From: Candidatus Azambacteria bacterium
GTDB lineage: Bacteria; Patescibacteriota; Minisyncoccia; GWC2-36-17; M10-OD1-4
DNA: 34,454 bases
Assembly (NCBI GenBank): GCA_027048495.1
Contig: JALTWS010000041.1
Location: 1-34,454, forward strand
Reading direction: 5' to 3'
The first letter of the stretch is position 1, and each line of letters starts with the position of its first letter. The position numbers and the translations under genes are program-made. The notes under the pieces are model-generated. The model saw only the letters and a program-made list of their open reading frames with translations, made no database searches and had not been told where the DNA came from. Below are positions 6,977 to 14,295 of the stretch, one piece after another.

Positions 6977-7696
6977 GTATTTTGTAACAAAGTTTTTTAG
7001 TATTTTGAACGGGTGGACTATATGCACATATTTATTTCTTTCTTTAAGCTCGTGAGCTTCTTCAGGATCAAAATATCCATAGTGTTTGTAGATATCTATT
7101 CTTACGCAAAGTCCGTCATAGTCAAGTTCCGGATGAAATTGTGTAGCGTAGATGTTGTTTTTTATCTTAAACATTTGCACAGGGCAGGCATCTGAGCTTG
7201 CAAGTAAAACAGCATCTTCTGCGAGTTCTTCGCATGCTTCTTTGTGTCCGCCAAATGCGGAAAATTCATCAGGAACTTCTTTTAAAAGGTCGTCCTCTTT
7301 GCCTTTTTGTGTGAGCTTTACTTTTATTTCTCCGACATCTTCTCCGTATTTTGTTGATATTTTGCATCCTGCGCTTTTTCCAACTATACCGATGCCAAGG
7401 CAGGCTCCCAAAAAAGGAAGGTCATGTTTTTTGACAACTTCAAGCGTAGATAAAAGGAAGTCTTCCAAAGCTTTTTCGCTTTCCTCTTTGTCTTGTTTGT
7501 TGACACACAAAGGACCCCCACCTAATATTATTCCGGAATATTCCGGTAATTTTTCCAAAGAACAAGTCTCTCCCAAGCTTGCGTTTATAACATCAACATC
7601 AGAAGGAGAAAGTCCTGAGAACTTCAAAAAAGCCTCAAGTTCATTTTCTGCTGCCGGCTTTTCCGGCCTTGCCTGGATTATTAAAAATTTACCCAT
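6962..7696 (-). CDS. Class I glutamine amidotransferase-like protein
   Basis: The 244-residue protein has the class I glutaminase fold found in GMP-synthase-like stand-alone proteins. The nucleophile elbow is LGACLG with Cys99, and the catalytic His-Glu pair is FHPELD with His189 and Glu191. LGGGPLC near 58-64 is the oxyanion-region glycine motif. No synthetase domain is attached, so the acceptor of the ammonia, if any, is unknown; stand-alone members often act as hydrolases. A Shine-Dalgarno-like AGGAG precedes the ATG, which is unusual among genes here. It has its own terminator and no same-strand neighbour close by. Confidence 0.85.
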   Translation of the reverse strand: MGKFLIIQARPEKPAAENELEAFLKFSGLSPSDVDVINASLGETCSLEKLPEYSGIILGGGPLCVNKQDKEESEKALEDFLLSTLEVVKKHDLPFLGACLGIGIVGKSAGCKISTKYGEDVGEIKVKLTQKGKEDDLLKEVPDEFSAFGGHKEACEELAEDAVLLASSDACPVQMFKIKNNIYATQFHPELDYDGLCVRIDIYKHYGYFDPEEAHELKERNKYVHIVHPFKILKNFVTKYKNRQ

Positions 7697-7767
7697 TTTT
7701 TTCTCCTTGTGTTTTTTAAGGTTTTGTCTTTATAATACTTATTTTTCCAAAAAAATCAAATTTTCGT

Positions 7768-7796
7768 TTGCAATTTTTATTGTTTTGTGATATTAT
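7768..7796 (+). promoter_or_regulatory. Candidate promoter for the peroxiredoxin gene
   Basis: TTGCAA at 7768-7773 and TATTAT at 7791-7796 are 17 bases apart. The predicted start near 7803 would give a leader of about 150 nucleotides before the peroxiredoxin ATG. Confidence 0.45.
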
Positions 7797-7807
7797 AAAA
7801 ATGGCGC

Positions 7808-7825
7808 AACGATGGAAACATCGTT
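7808..7825 (+). promoter_or_regulatory. GAAA-tetraloop hairpin at the 5' end of the peroxiredoxin leader
   Basis: AACGATG and CATCGTT form a 7-bp stem closed by a GAAA loop, followed by three T. It would sit within a few bases of the predicted transcript start, where such hairpins can protect mRNA or act as attenuators. The same stretch (7801-7830) also reads as a nine-codon peptide, MAQRWKHRF. The rest of the leader, to 7951, shows no other strong structure to me. Confidence 0.45.
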
Positions 7826-7951
7826 TTTGAGTTACTCTTCAAAGAAATTTAATATTTGGCAAGCCAAAATTGTTGGTCGGCGGTTTTTGTTGGTTTGCTT
7901 TGTTTTATTTCTCTTTTTAAGTTGTAATAATTAACAATTAACTTTAAAAAT

Positions 7952-8482
7952 ATGATAGACAACAAAGTACCAAATGTAACTTTCAAAACAAGAGTTCGCG
8001 ATGAAAGTGTAGGCGGAGAAAATCCTTTCGTTTGGAAGGATCTAACAACAGATGAAATTTTCAAAGGCAAAAAGATAGTTTTATTTGCCTTGCCGGGGGC
8101 GTTTACTCCAACTTGCTCCTCAACTCATCTTCCAGGATATGAAGAGAAATATGACCAATTCAAAGAATTGGGAGTGGATGAAGTGATATGTCTTTCTGTA
8201 AATGATGCGTTTGTAATGTACAAATGGGGAAAAGATCTGGGAGTAAATAAAGTCTTTTTGCTTCCAGATGGAAATGCAGATTTTACAAGGAAGATGGGCA
8301 TGCTTGTTAAAAAAGAAAATCTTGGTTTTGGAATGAGGTCTTGGAGATACAGCATGTATGTTGAGGACGGAGAGATAAAAAAGATGTTTGTTGAGCCTGG
8401 ATATTCTGACAATTGCGAAACTGATCCGTTTGAGGTTTCAGATGCAGACACAATGCTATCTTACTTAAAAGGGCAGAACTAA
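7952..8482 (+). CDS. Peroxiredoxin, Prx5 / AhpC-TSA (redoxin) type
   Basis: The enzyme reduces hydrogen peroxide and organic hydroperoxides through a peroxidatic cysteine. The active-site loop is [14 protein letters not shown] with Cys55 preceded by Thr52 and Pro53, the Prx5-subfamily pattern. The conserved Arg lies in [13 protein letters not shown]. At 176 residues it is slightly longer than the usual 160. No signal peptide is seen, so it is probably cytosolic. The electron donor is unknown; the small CxxC protein at 15486 is one candidate. It is a single gene with its own promoter, structured leader and strong terminator. Confidence 0.92.
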   Translation: MIDNKVPNVTFKTRVRDESVGGENPFVWKDLTTDEIFKGKKIVLFALPGAFTPTCSSTHLPGYEEKYDQFKELGVDEVICLSVNDAFVMYKWGKDLGVNKVFLLPDGNADFTRKMGMLVKKENLGFGMRSWRYSMYVEDGEIKKMFVEPGYSDNCETDPFEVSDADTMLSYLKGQN

Positions 8483-8485
8483 TAT

Positions 8486-8521
8486 AAACAAAAAGGAGGT
8501 CTTAAGACCTCCTTTTTGTTT
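8486..8521. terminator. 36-bp palindromic terminator after the peroxiredoxin gene
   Basis: A perfect palindrome, with core AAGGAGGTCTTAAGACCTCC, ends in TTTTTGTT on the plus strand. It can terminate in both directions. Confidence 0.9.
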
Positions 8522-8553
8522 TATAAATTTTAAAAAAATGTTATTATTTTTTT

Positions 8554-9414
8554 ATGGAAGATATTATTTTAAAAAATGAAGCGACAATAAGGCTTTCTTT
8601 TTTTGTTGGTGTTTTGTTTTTAATGGCTTTGTGGGAGGTTTTTTTGCCAAAAAGAAAACTTTTAGTTTCTAAAGCATTTCGTTGGGCAAATAACCTTTCC
8701 TTGGTATTTTTAAATACTTTTTTGCTGAGGCTTTTGTTTCCTGCGGCAGCAGTTGGGGTTGCAGTCTTTGCAGAGAATACGGGCTGGGGAATATTTAACT
8801 ATTTTGATTTTCCTTTTTGGGTTGCTGTGATTTTTTCTGTTGTTTTTTTGGATTTGGTTATATATTTGCAACATGTTATGTTCCATGCTGTTCCTTTGCT
8901 TTGGCGTTTGCATAGGGTACATCATGCGGATCTGGATATTGATGTTACAACTGGAGCAAGATTTCATCCATTTGAAATAATACTTTCTATGCTTATTAAA
9001 TTTTCTGCTATAGTTATTTTAGGAGCTCCTGCTTTGGCTGTTGTTATTTTTGAGATTATTTTAAATGCTATGGCTATGTTTAACCATAGCAATGTGAGAA
9101 TGTTTTTTTGGTTGGATTCTTTTTTAAGGCTTTTTGTTGTAACTCCAGATATGCACAGGGTGCATCACTCAATAAAAACACAAGAAACAAACAGCAATTT
9201 TGGGTTTAATCTTTCTTTGTGGGATAGGATATTTGGAACTTACAAAGCGCAACCAGATGAGGGGCATACCGGCATGACCATCGGCATAAGTGCTTTCAGA
9301 GACAAAAAAATATGCGATCGTTTGGATAATATGCTTTTTTTGCCTTTTTTTGGAAAAGGAGTAGAGGATTATGCAATAAACCGTAGAAAATTTTCAAATG
9401 GAAAAGAAAACTAA
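8554..9414 (+). CDS. Fatty acid hydroxylase / sterol desaturase superfamily membrane protein
   Basis: This is a di-iron membrane oxygenase by family. The histidine clusters are all present: His107-x3-His111, HRVHH at 120-124, His138, His178 and HRVHH at 201-205. Several hydrophobic helices lie at about 12-30, 50-72, 88-105 and 150-175. The 286-residue length is normal. The substrate, a lipid or lipid-like molecule, cannot be read from the sequence. Such an enzyme needs O2, which is notable for a genome of this type. It overlaps the next membrane gene by 17 bases, so the two are probably co-transcribed. Confidence 0.9.
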   Translation: MEDIILKNEATIRLSFFVGVLFLMALWEVFLPKRKLLVSKAFRWANNLSLVFLNTFLLRLLFPAAAVGVAVFAENTGWGIFNYFDFPFWVAVIFSVVFLDLVIYLQHVMFHAVPLLWRLHRVHHADLDIDVTTGARFHPFEIILSMLIKFSAIVILGAPALAVVIFEIILNAMAMFNHSNVRMFFWLDSFLRLFVVTPDMHRVHHSIKTQETNSNFGFNLSLWDRIFGTYKAQPDEGHTGMTIGISAFRDKKICDRLDNMLFLPFFGKGVEDYAINRRKFSNGKEN

Positions 9415-10036
9415 AAATAGAGTAAAAATTTTTATAGCTTTAGCTTTAGGAACGGCGGCTTTTATTTTTATTTCCCAACTTTCTCAAAAGTATAACGAGG
9501 AATTAAAATATATTGTTGATATGGGAGGCATCTGGGGGATGTTAGCCTATGTTTTTTTGATTTTTTTGGCTATTGTTATTGCTCCTTTGGGAATGGGGTT
9601 TTTACTTCCTGTTGCTTCCAATGTATGGGGGCCTTTTGTTACAGGTACTCTAAGTATAATTGGTTGGATACTTGGCGCTGTGGTTGCTTTTTTTCTGGCA
9701 AGAAAATACGGAAGACCTTTGGTTGAAAAATTTTTTTCAAAAGAACAGCTTGAAAAAGTGGAAAAATTGCTTCCTGAAAGCTATACTTTCCTTACCATGG
9801 TTTTTTTAAGAATTGCTCTTCCAGTGGATATTTTAAGTTATATTTTAGGACTTTTTCGTTTTATAAAGTTTAGAACTTATTTTTTTGCTACTTTGATAGG
9901 AATATCTCCTTTCAGCTACATATTTGCTTATTCTGCTGTTTTACCTTTGGAACTTCAAATTGCAATTGGTGTTTTGGGGACAGTGGTTCTTGTTTGGGGG
10001 GTTTATTTTTTAAAAAAGCATTATTTTAAAAAGTAG
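9398..10036 (+). CDS. TVP38/TMEM64 (VTT, DedA-like) membrane protein
   Basis: The 212-residue protein has an N-terminal helix, then helices near 50-80 and 82-100, and the VTT-type core ending in PVDILSYILGLFRFIKFRTYFFATLIGISP, a segment of which is the family signature. Family members are thought to move or scramble lipids in the membrane. The start overlaps the preceding hydroxylase-type gene by 17 bases, so the pair may act together on envelope lipids; that link is inference. Confidence 0.85.
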   Translation: MEKKTKNRVKIFIALALGTAAFIFISQLSQKYNEELKYIVDMGGIWGMLAYVFLIFLAIVIAPLGMGFLLPVASNVWGPFVTGTLSIIGWILGAVVAFFLARKYGRPLVEKFFSKEQLEKVEKLLPESYTFLTMVFLRIALPVDILSYILGLFRFIKFRTYFFATLIGISPFSYIFAYSAVLPLELQIAIGVLGTVVLVWGVYFLKKHYFKK

Positions 10037-10058
10037 TTTATTTTGTTACAATAAGAGC

Positions 10059-10436
10059 ATGATAAGTTTTTTGGGAAAAAATAAATTAGCTTTTGTTGCT
10101 TTGTTTTTGGTTTTTATTTCTGTTTTTTTGTCTTTGCTTTGCGGGCATCTTATGGTTTTTGACAGGTTTGGGTGTGTTTCAAAAAGCCTTGGCGGAGCGT
10201 TTTATAACAGCAAGCACACAAGTGAGGTTGATATTTTTGCCGTTGCTTCGCCGTTTTTTATGTTTTTTGTATTTTTTGCAAAGGTTTTTCTGCAAAAGCA
10301 AAACAAAAAGCCAACACGACCTATTTTTTTCTTTTTTGTTAAATTTTCAGATTTTTTGTTTAAAATAAATTATCATTTGATTTTAGCTTTCAGAAAAGGG
10401 AGGCTAAACCCAAGAATTTATAACATAGTTTTTTAG
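10059..10436 (+). CDS. Hypothetical membrane protein
   Basis: The 125-residue protein has a helix at about 8-34, a loop with SLGGAFYNSKHTSEVDIF, a second helix at about 59-78 and a basic C-terminal tail. I do not recognise it. The reading frame ends inside the left arm of the hairpin that hides the next gene's start, which would fit translational coupling and supports it being translated. A competing 91-residue frame (10093-10368) is less likely. Confidence 0.5.
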   Translation: MISFLGKNKLAFVALFLVFISVFLSLLCGHLMVFDRFGCVSKSLGGAFYNSKHTSEVDIFAVASPFFMFFVFFAKVFLQKQNKKPTRPIFFFFVKFSDFLFKINYHLILAFRKGRLNPRIYNIVF

Positions 10437-10472
10437 GTAAGGATTTGTTAATAATTAGCCTAAAAAACTATG
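10424..10472 (+). promoter_or_regulatory. 14-bp stem-loop that sequesters the start codon of the next gene
   Basis: CATAGTTTTTTAGG at 10424-10437 pairs exactly with CCTAAAAAACTATG at 10459-10472 around a 21-base loop. The left arm carries the stop of the upstream frame (10434-10436) and the right arm ends in the ATG of the downstream gene (10470-10472). A ribosome reaching the upstream stop would open the stem, so coupling is the simplest reading. Confidence 0.6.
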
Positions 10473-11033
10473 GACAATATAGATGAGGAGATCAAAAAGA
10501 CAGAAGAGAAAATAAAATCTCTTAAAAAAGAACACAAAAAAATAGACGAAAAAGTAGATTTTAAAACAACGGTATTTTCTTTGGTTTTTGTGGTGTTGCT
10601 TGTTTTTGGAGTAATCTATTTTTTAGATGATCAAAGCGGCAGTGAAAATAAAAAGGCAGATACTAAAACTTCAGAGCTTGTTTCAAAAAGAGGCGTGCAT
10701 CTTCATCCTAATGTGAAAATAACTATAAAAGGAGAAAATGTCATAATACCGCCAAACACAGGAATAAGGCCAGACGGCTTTCATGAACCGATGCATACTC
10801 ATGATGCTTCAGGAACAATTCATATTGAAATACCAGGAAGAGTATCGTCTGATGATTTAGTTTTGGAAAGGTTTTTTAAGATTTGGGGAAAAACCTTCAA
10901 TGAAAACTGCATATTTGAGAATTGCAATGGAGAAAAAGGAACTTTAAAGATGCTGGTAAATGGCAAAGAAAATACGGAGTTTGAAAAGTATTCATTAAGG
11001 GACAAAGACAAAATAGAAATAATATTTGAGTAA
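10470..11033 (+). CDS. Membrane-anchored extracytoplasmic protein with His-rich motif
   Basis: The 187-residue protein has an N-terminal coiled coil (residues 1-27), one membrane helix at about 33-51 and an outer domain. That domain carries HLHP at 77-80, HEPMHTHDASGTIHIEI at about 105-121, then a segment with FKIWGKTF and a Cys pair (NENCIFENC). I recall similar HTHD...IHIE proteins in archaea and other bacteria, with no assigned function. The histidines suggest metal binding, and the setting among cupredoxins and thiol proteins suggests copper or redox work; both are inference. The N-terminal coiled coil resembles that of the DsbA-like neighbour. Confidence 0.75.
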   Translation: MDNIDEEIKKTEEKIKSLKKEHKKIDEKVDFKTTVFSLVFVVLLVFGVIYFLDDQSGSENKKADTKTSELVSKRGVHLHPNVKITIKGENVIIPPNTGIRPDGFHEPMHTHDASGTIHIEIPGRVSSDDLVLERFFKIWGKTFNENCIFENCNGEKGTLKMLVNGKENTEFEKYSLRDKDKIEIIFE

Positions 11034-11091
11034 GCTTTGCTTTTGTCTTTATTTTTGTTACAATAATTGTGTAATAATTTAATCAAAAACA

Positions 11092-11931
11092 ATGAACGAT
11101 ATAGACAAACAAATAAAAGAAGCAGAAGAAAGGTTAAAGGAGCTGAAAGCCCAAAAAATTGCCGCTTCTGAGAATGCAGAAGGCGCTTCTGTTTCTTCAC
11201 AGCAAAATCCTTATGCTGTGCCTGTAGCTATTTTAGTGGCTGGGCTTTTAATAGCCGGAGCTGTGTTTTATTCTGGCGGTTCTGGAGGACAACAGGCAGG
11301 AAATGTTGTAGACCCAACAAACCCTACAACTCCAACTCCAAGGCCATCTAGTGGTAATGTGGATAATATAAGGCCAATTACCGAAAAAGACCACATAAGA
11401 GGGGACAGAAATGCTCCGATTAAAATAGTTGAGTTTTCTGATTTTGAATGTCCTTTTTGCAAGAGGTTTCATTCCACTATGCAAAGGGTTATGGACGAAT
11501 ATGGAAAAGACGGAAAAGTTGCTTGGGTTTATAGGCACTTTCCTTTAGATTCTATTCACCCGTTCAAAGCAAGAAATGAAGCAAAAGCATCAGAATGCGC
11601 AAATGAACTTGGTGGAAATGAAGCGTTTTGGAAGTATGCGGATAAAATATTTGAAATAACTCCGTCAAACAATCAGCTTGACCAGTCTTTGCTTCCTCAA
11701 ATAGCAGAGGACATAGGGCTTGACAGAGCAAAGTTTGAAGAATGTATGAAAAGCACAAAATATGATCAGCATATAGAAGAGGACTTGCAAGATGCTATTG
11801 CATCTGGAGGCACAGGAACTCCTTATAGTGTTTTGATAGCTGAAGATGGTAAAAAATATCCAATATCAGGCGCTCAACCTTACTCTGCTGTTAAAGCTGT
11901 TATTGATATAGCTTTAAAATCTTCTCAATAA
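11092..11931 (+). CDS. DsbA-like thiol-disulfide oxidoreductase, membrane-anchored
   Basis: The protein catalyses disulfide exchange outside the membrane. It has a coiled coil (1-22), a membrane helix (about 42-60), a Pro/Thr/Gly-rich linker (61-92) and a thioredoxin-fold DsbA domain from about 95 to the end. The active site is FECPFCKRF with Cys120 and Cys123, followed by the helical insert and the cis-Pro loop GTGTPYS. This matches the DSBA_2/Thioredoxin_4 type found as stand-alone anchored enzymes. Its likely partners are the CcdA-like protein at 14292 and the CxxC protein at 15486. Confidence 0.93.
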   Translation: MNDIDKQIKEAEERLKELKAQKIAASENAEGASVSSQQNPYAVPVAILVAGLLIAGAVFYSGGSGGQQAGNVVDPTNPTTPTPRPSSGNVDNIRPITEKDHIRGDRNAPIKIVEFSDFECPFCKRFHSTMQRVMDEYGKDGKVAWVYRHFPLDSIHPFKARNEAKASECANELGGNEAFWKYADKIFEITPSNNQLDQSLLPQIAEDIGLDRAKFEECMKSTKYDQHIEEDLQDAIASGGTGTPYSVLIAEDGKKYPISGAQPYSAVKAVIDIALKSSQ

Positions 11932-11949
11932 AAAACTAAAGCTTTAAAA

Positions 11950-12510
11950 ATGAATATAGTTAAAAATGCTGTTCAAATTGTCCTGAAAGAAAAAAAGTAT
12001 ATATTTTCTACTGTTTTTGTAGGTTTGTTTTTGTTTGTTTTGGCAACGTGGCTTGCAAATATAAGACTTATATTTACTGTTTTTGCTGATTCTGGAGCTC
12101 CTTTTTTTGACAAGCTAAAGCTTTTGGTTGCTCTTTTTGGTTCTTTGGCAACTAACTTTACAGTGCTTGCGGCTTCTTACACTTTTTTGATAGCTGTTTT
12201 GTTTGGGCTTAATGTTTCCATGCTTGCTTTTTATATTTCAAAAAACAAAAAAATAGCTGAAAAAAGCGGAGTGGTAGGCTTTGGTGGTTTGGTAAGCGGA
12301 GTGTTTGGAGTAGGATGTGCCACTTGTGGAACGCTTATAGTTGGTTCTTTGCTTGCTATGATTGGAGTTGGAGGAGTGCTTGCTTATTTTCCTTTTGGCG
12401 GACAAGAGTTTGGCATATTGGGGGTCATTTTACTTTTGTTTTCAATTTATTTGATTTCAAAAAAAATAAGCAAGCCGGCAGTGTGCAAGGCGCCTTCCAA
12501 AAAGCAGTAA
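11950..12510 (+). CDS. Multi-helix membrane protein with in-membrane CxxC
   Basis: The 186-residue protein has about four or five helices. A conserved-looking stretch FGVGCATCGTLIVGSL at about 118-133 places two cysteines (GCATCG) at the start of a helix. The C-terminal tail has one more Cys (AVCKAP). I do not recognise a named family. The cysteine pair and the place between the DsbA-like and cupredoxin genes suggest a redox or metal-transport role in the membrane; this is inference. Confidence 0.75.
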   Translation: MNIVKNAVQIVLKEKKYIFSTVFVGLFLFVLATWLANIRLIFTVFADSGAPFFDKLKLLVALFGSLATNFTVLAASYTFLIAVLFGLNVSMLAFYISKNKKIAEKSGVVGFGGLVSGVFGVGCATCGTLIVGSLLAMIGVGGVLAYFPFGGQEFGILGVILLLFSIYLISKKISKPAVCKAPSKKQ

Positions 12511-12535
12511 TTTATAATTAAACTAATATAGTGTT

Positions 12536-12934
12536 ATGAATCAGACAACATTAGCATCTTTGACAATAGCGGTTGGACTTGTTGTTGCGGCGTTTATTTT
12601 TGCAGATAAAAAGAACATTGATAGCGCAACTCCAAAAACAAGAACTTTCAATGTTGTTATGGAAAATAACAGATACAACCCATCAACTATAAGGGTAAAT
12701 CTTGGAGATACTGTTGTTTTGAAGCTTGAAAACAGAGATACTGTTGCTCATGCTGTTGAGATACCAGATTTTGGAGTTTCTTTGCCCGGAGGACATCTTC
12801 AGCCCGGACAGAAAGCAACTTTGACTTTTTTGGCAAACAAAAAAACAAAGGTTGATGCGGCTGTATGTGGAGGACTAAATCCAACGGACAAAACAGATGA
12901 TCATGGAGAAGAGTTAATAATAGAGGTTTTGTAG
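12536..12934 (+). CDS. Cupredoxin-like anchored protein
   Basis: The 132-residue protein has an N-terminal helix (about 5-22) that acts as signal or anchor, and one cupredoxin domain. The beta pattern NRYNPSTIRVNLGDTVVLKLEN is typical. Candidate copper ligands are His72 (AHAVEIP), Cys111 (AAVCGG) and His123 (DDHGEE), with His87 nearby. The Cys-to-His spacing is longer than in plastocyanin and no clear axial Met follows, so the site is atypical. It would act outside the membrane in electron transfer or copper binding. Confidence 0.85.
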   Translation: MNQTTLASLTIAVGLVVAAFIFADKKNIDSATPKTRTFNVVMENNRYNPSTIRVNLGDTVVLKLENRDTVAHAVEIPDFGVSLPGGHLQPGQKATLTFLANKKTKVDAAVCGGLNPTDKTDDHGEELIIEVL

Positions 12935-12992
12935 TTTGACTTAAAAATAATTTTTGATTAAACTTAAGCTAATAATAATTAAATAAAAAATT

Positions 12993-13814
12993 ATGAATAA
13001 CAAATACATAATAGCTATAATTTCAATTATAATAGTTGTTGGAGTTGTTTGGGTCATAGCAGGGAAAGACAAAGACGATATAACAGTTAACGCTCCTGCT
13101 CCAGCTGATGTTTCTACTCATTCAGAAGAAAAAGGAAATGGAGCTAATTTTTCCAATACTCCAGTATCTGAGGATTATGTATCTGTGAAAAATCAAGCTT
13201 TAAGTGGAAACACAATAACAGTAAGCGAAGTTAGCTTGTCAGAGCCGGGGTTTGTTGCAATTCATATGGATAACAACGGCAAACCGGGAAGAGTTATAGG
13301 AAAAAGCGGCGTTTTGACTGCGGGAATAATAAATGATCTTAACATAACTTTAGAAGAAACTGTAAGTGGAGGAGTTGTGCTTTATGCAATGTTGCACAAA
13401 GATGCAAACAACAACGGAATTTTTGACTTTCCGGGGGCAGACACTCCTGTGAAGAGCAATAACTTTATTGCTAAGTTTAAGATTTTAGGAGATGAGCAAA
13501 GCCAACCTGAGCAACAACAAGGAGCACAACAAAATGATTCTTCTAGTGTAAAAGAGTTAAATATGGTTTCTGGAAATTTGTTTTTTACTCCTGACAATTT
13601 AGAATTAAAAAAAGGACAGCCGGTTAGGATAACTTTTCAAAATACAGGTATCCATACATTTACAATAGATGAGCTTGGTGTTGACGTTCCTTTAAGAGGA
13701 CCTTCAGCTGTGGTTGATTTTACTCCAAACAAAGAAGGGCAGTTTGAATATTATTGTGCAATACCAGGACATAGGGAAGGAGGAATGTTGGGTGACTTGA
13801 CCGTTGTAAACTAA
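12993..13814 (+). CDS. Two-domain secreted protein: DUF7282-like plus plastocyanin-type cupredoxin
   Basis: The 273-residue protein has a membrane helix at about 5-23. A first beta domain (about 58-165) resembles DUF7282, a domain I know mainly from archaeal surface proteins, with GFVAIHMDNNGKPGRVIG and LHKDANNNGIFDF. A Gln-rich linker (169-185) leads to a cupredoxin domain with a complete type 1 copper set: His221, Cys255, His260 and Met265 in YYCAIPGHREGGM. It is therefore very probably a blue copper protein. It closes this transcription unit, with a strong terminator after it. Confidence 0.9.
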   Translation: MNNKYIIAIISIIIVVGVVWVIAGKDKDDITVNAPAPADVSTHSEEKGNGANFSNTPVSEDYVSVKNQALSGNTITVSEVSLSEPGFVAIHMDNNGKPGRVIGKSGVLTAGIINDLNITLEETVSGGVVLYAMLHKDANNNGIFDFPGADTPVKSNNFIAKFKILGDEQSQPEQQQGAQQNDSSSVKELNMVSGNLFFTPDNLELKKGQPVRITFQNTGIHTFTIDELGVDVPLRGPSAVVDFTPNKEGQFEYYCAIPGHREGGMLGDLTVVN

Positions 13815-13821
13815 CTTTGCA

Positions 13822-13857
13822 AAAAACAAAAACGCCTAAAAAGGCGTTTTTGTTTTT
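13822..13857. terminator. Intrinsic terminator after the cupredoxin genes
   Basis: ACAAAAACGCC pairs with GGCGTTTTTGT around a short A-rich loop, with T-runs on both sides. Confidence 0.9.
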
Positions 13858-13911
13858 GATGCTTTTGTATTATACTTACAAATAAGATAAATTAATATTA
13901 AATTTAAAAAT

Positions 13912-14295
13912 ATGAGCTATGGTTATAAAAAACAGCTGGACATTCCATTTGAAGAGGCTGTAGAAAAAACAAAAAAAGCGTTGGCAGAAGAAGGTTTTGG
14001 TATATTAACTGAAATAGATGTAAAGACAACTCTTAAAAACAAAATTAATGTTGATTATGAAGAGTATGTAATATTGGGCGCTTGCAACCCTCCTTTTGCG
14101 TATAAGGCTTTGCAGGCTGAAAAAGAAATTGGTCTTCTTTTGCCTTGTAATGTTATCGTTTACAAAGAAGGCGACAGCGTATTTGTTTCTGCTGTTGTTC
14201 CAACAGTTGCTATGGGTATGATAAAAAACGACGAGCTTGCTAAAATAGCAATAGAAGTGGAAGAGAAATTAAAAAGGGCAATAGACAATATATGA
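13912..14295 (+). CDS. DUF302 family protein
   Basis: The 127-residue protein shows the full DUF302 pattern: FEEAVEKTKKALAEEGFGILTEIDV at the N-terminus, then LGACNPPFAYKAL and IGLLLPCNVIVY, each with a conserved Cys. The biochemical role of the family is not established; members often sit beside thiol and respiratory genes. The stop overlaps the CcdA-like start by four bases, so the two are translationally coupled. The start context TTTAAAAATATG recurs at other genes here. Confidence 0.92.
   Translation: MSYGYKKQLDIPFEEAVEKTKKALAEEGFGILTEIDVKTTLKNKINVDYEEYVILGACNPPFAYKALQAEKEIGLLLPCNVIVYKEGDSVFVSAVVPTVAMGMIKNDELAKIAIEVEEKLKRAIDNI

Noticed and set aside
6843-7055. 70-residue open frame rich in Leu-Gly-Leu-Ser
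   Set aside because: It is generated by the 12-bp tandem repeat and runs over the terminator into the opposite-strand amidotransferase gene.
7152-7790. Long plus-strand frame opposite the amidotransferase gene
   Set aside because: It is the antisense shadow of a gene with intact catalytic motifs; its composition is Ser/Phe-rich, as such shadows are.
10093-10368. Alternative 91-residue frame within the 10059 gene
   Set aside because: It lacks a sensible protein pattern, and the frame ending at 10436 fits the hairpin coupling better.
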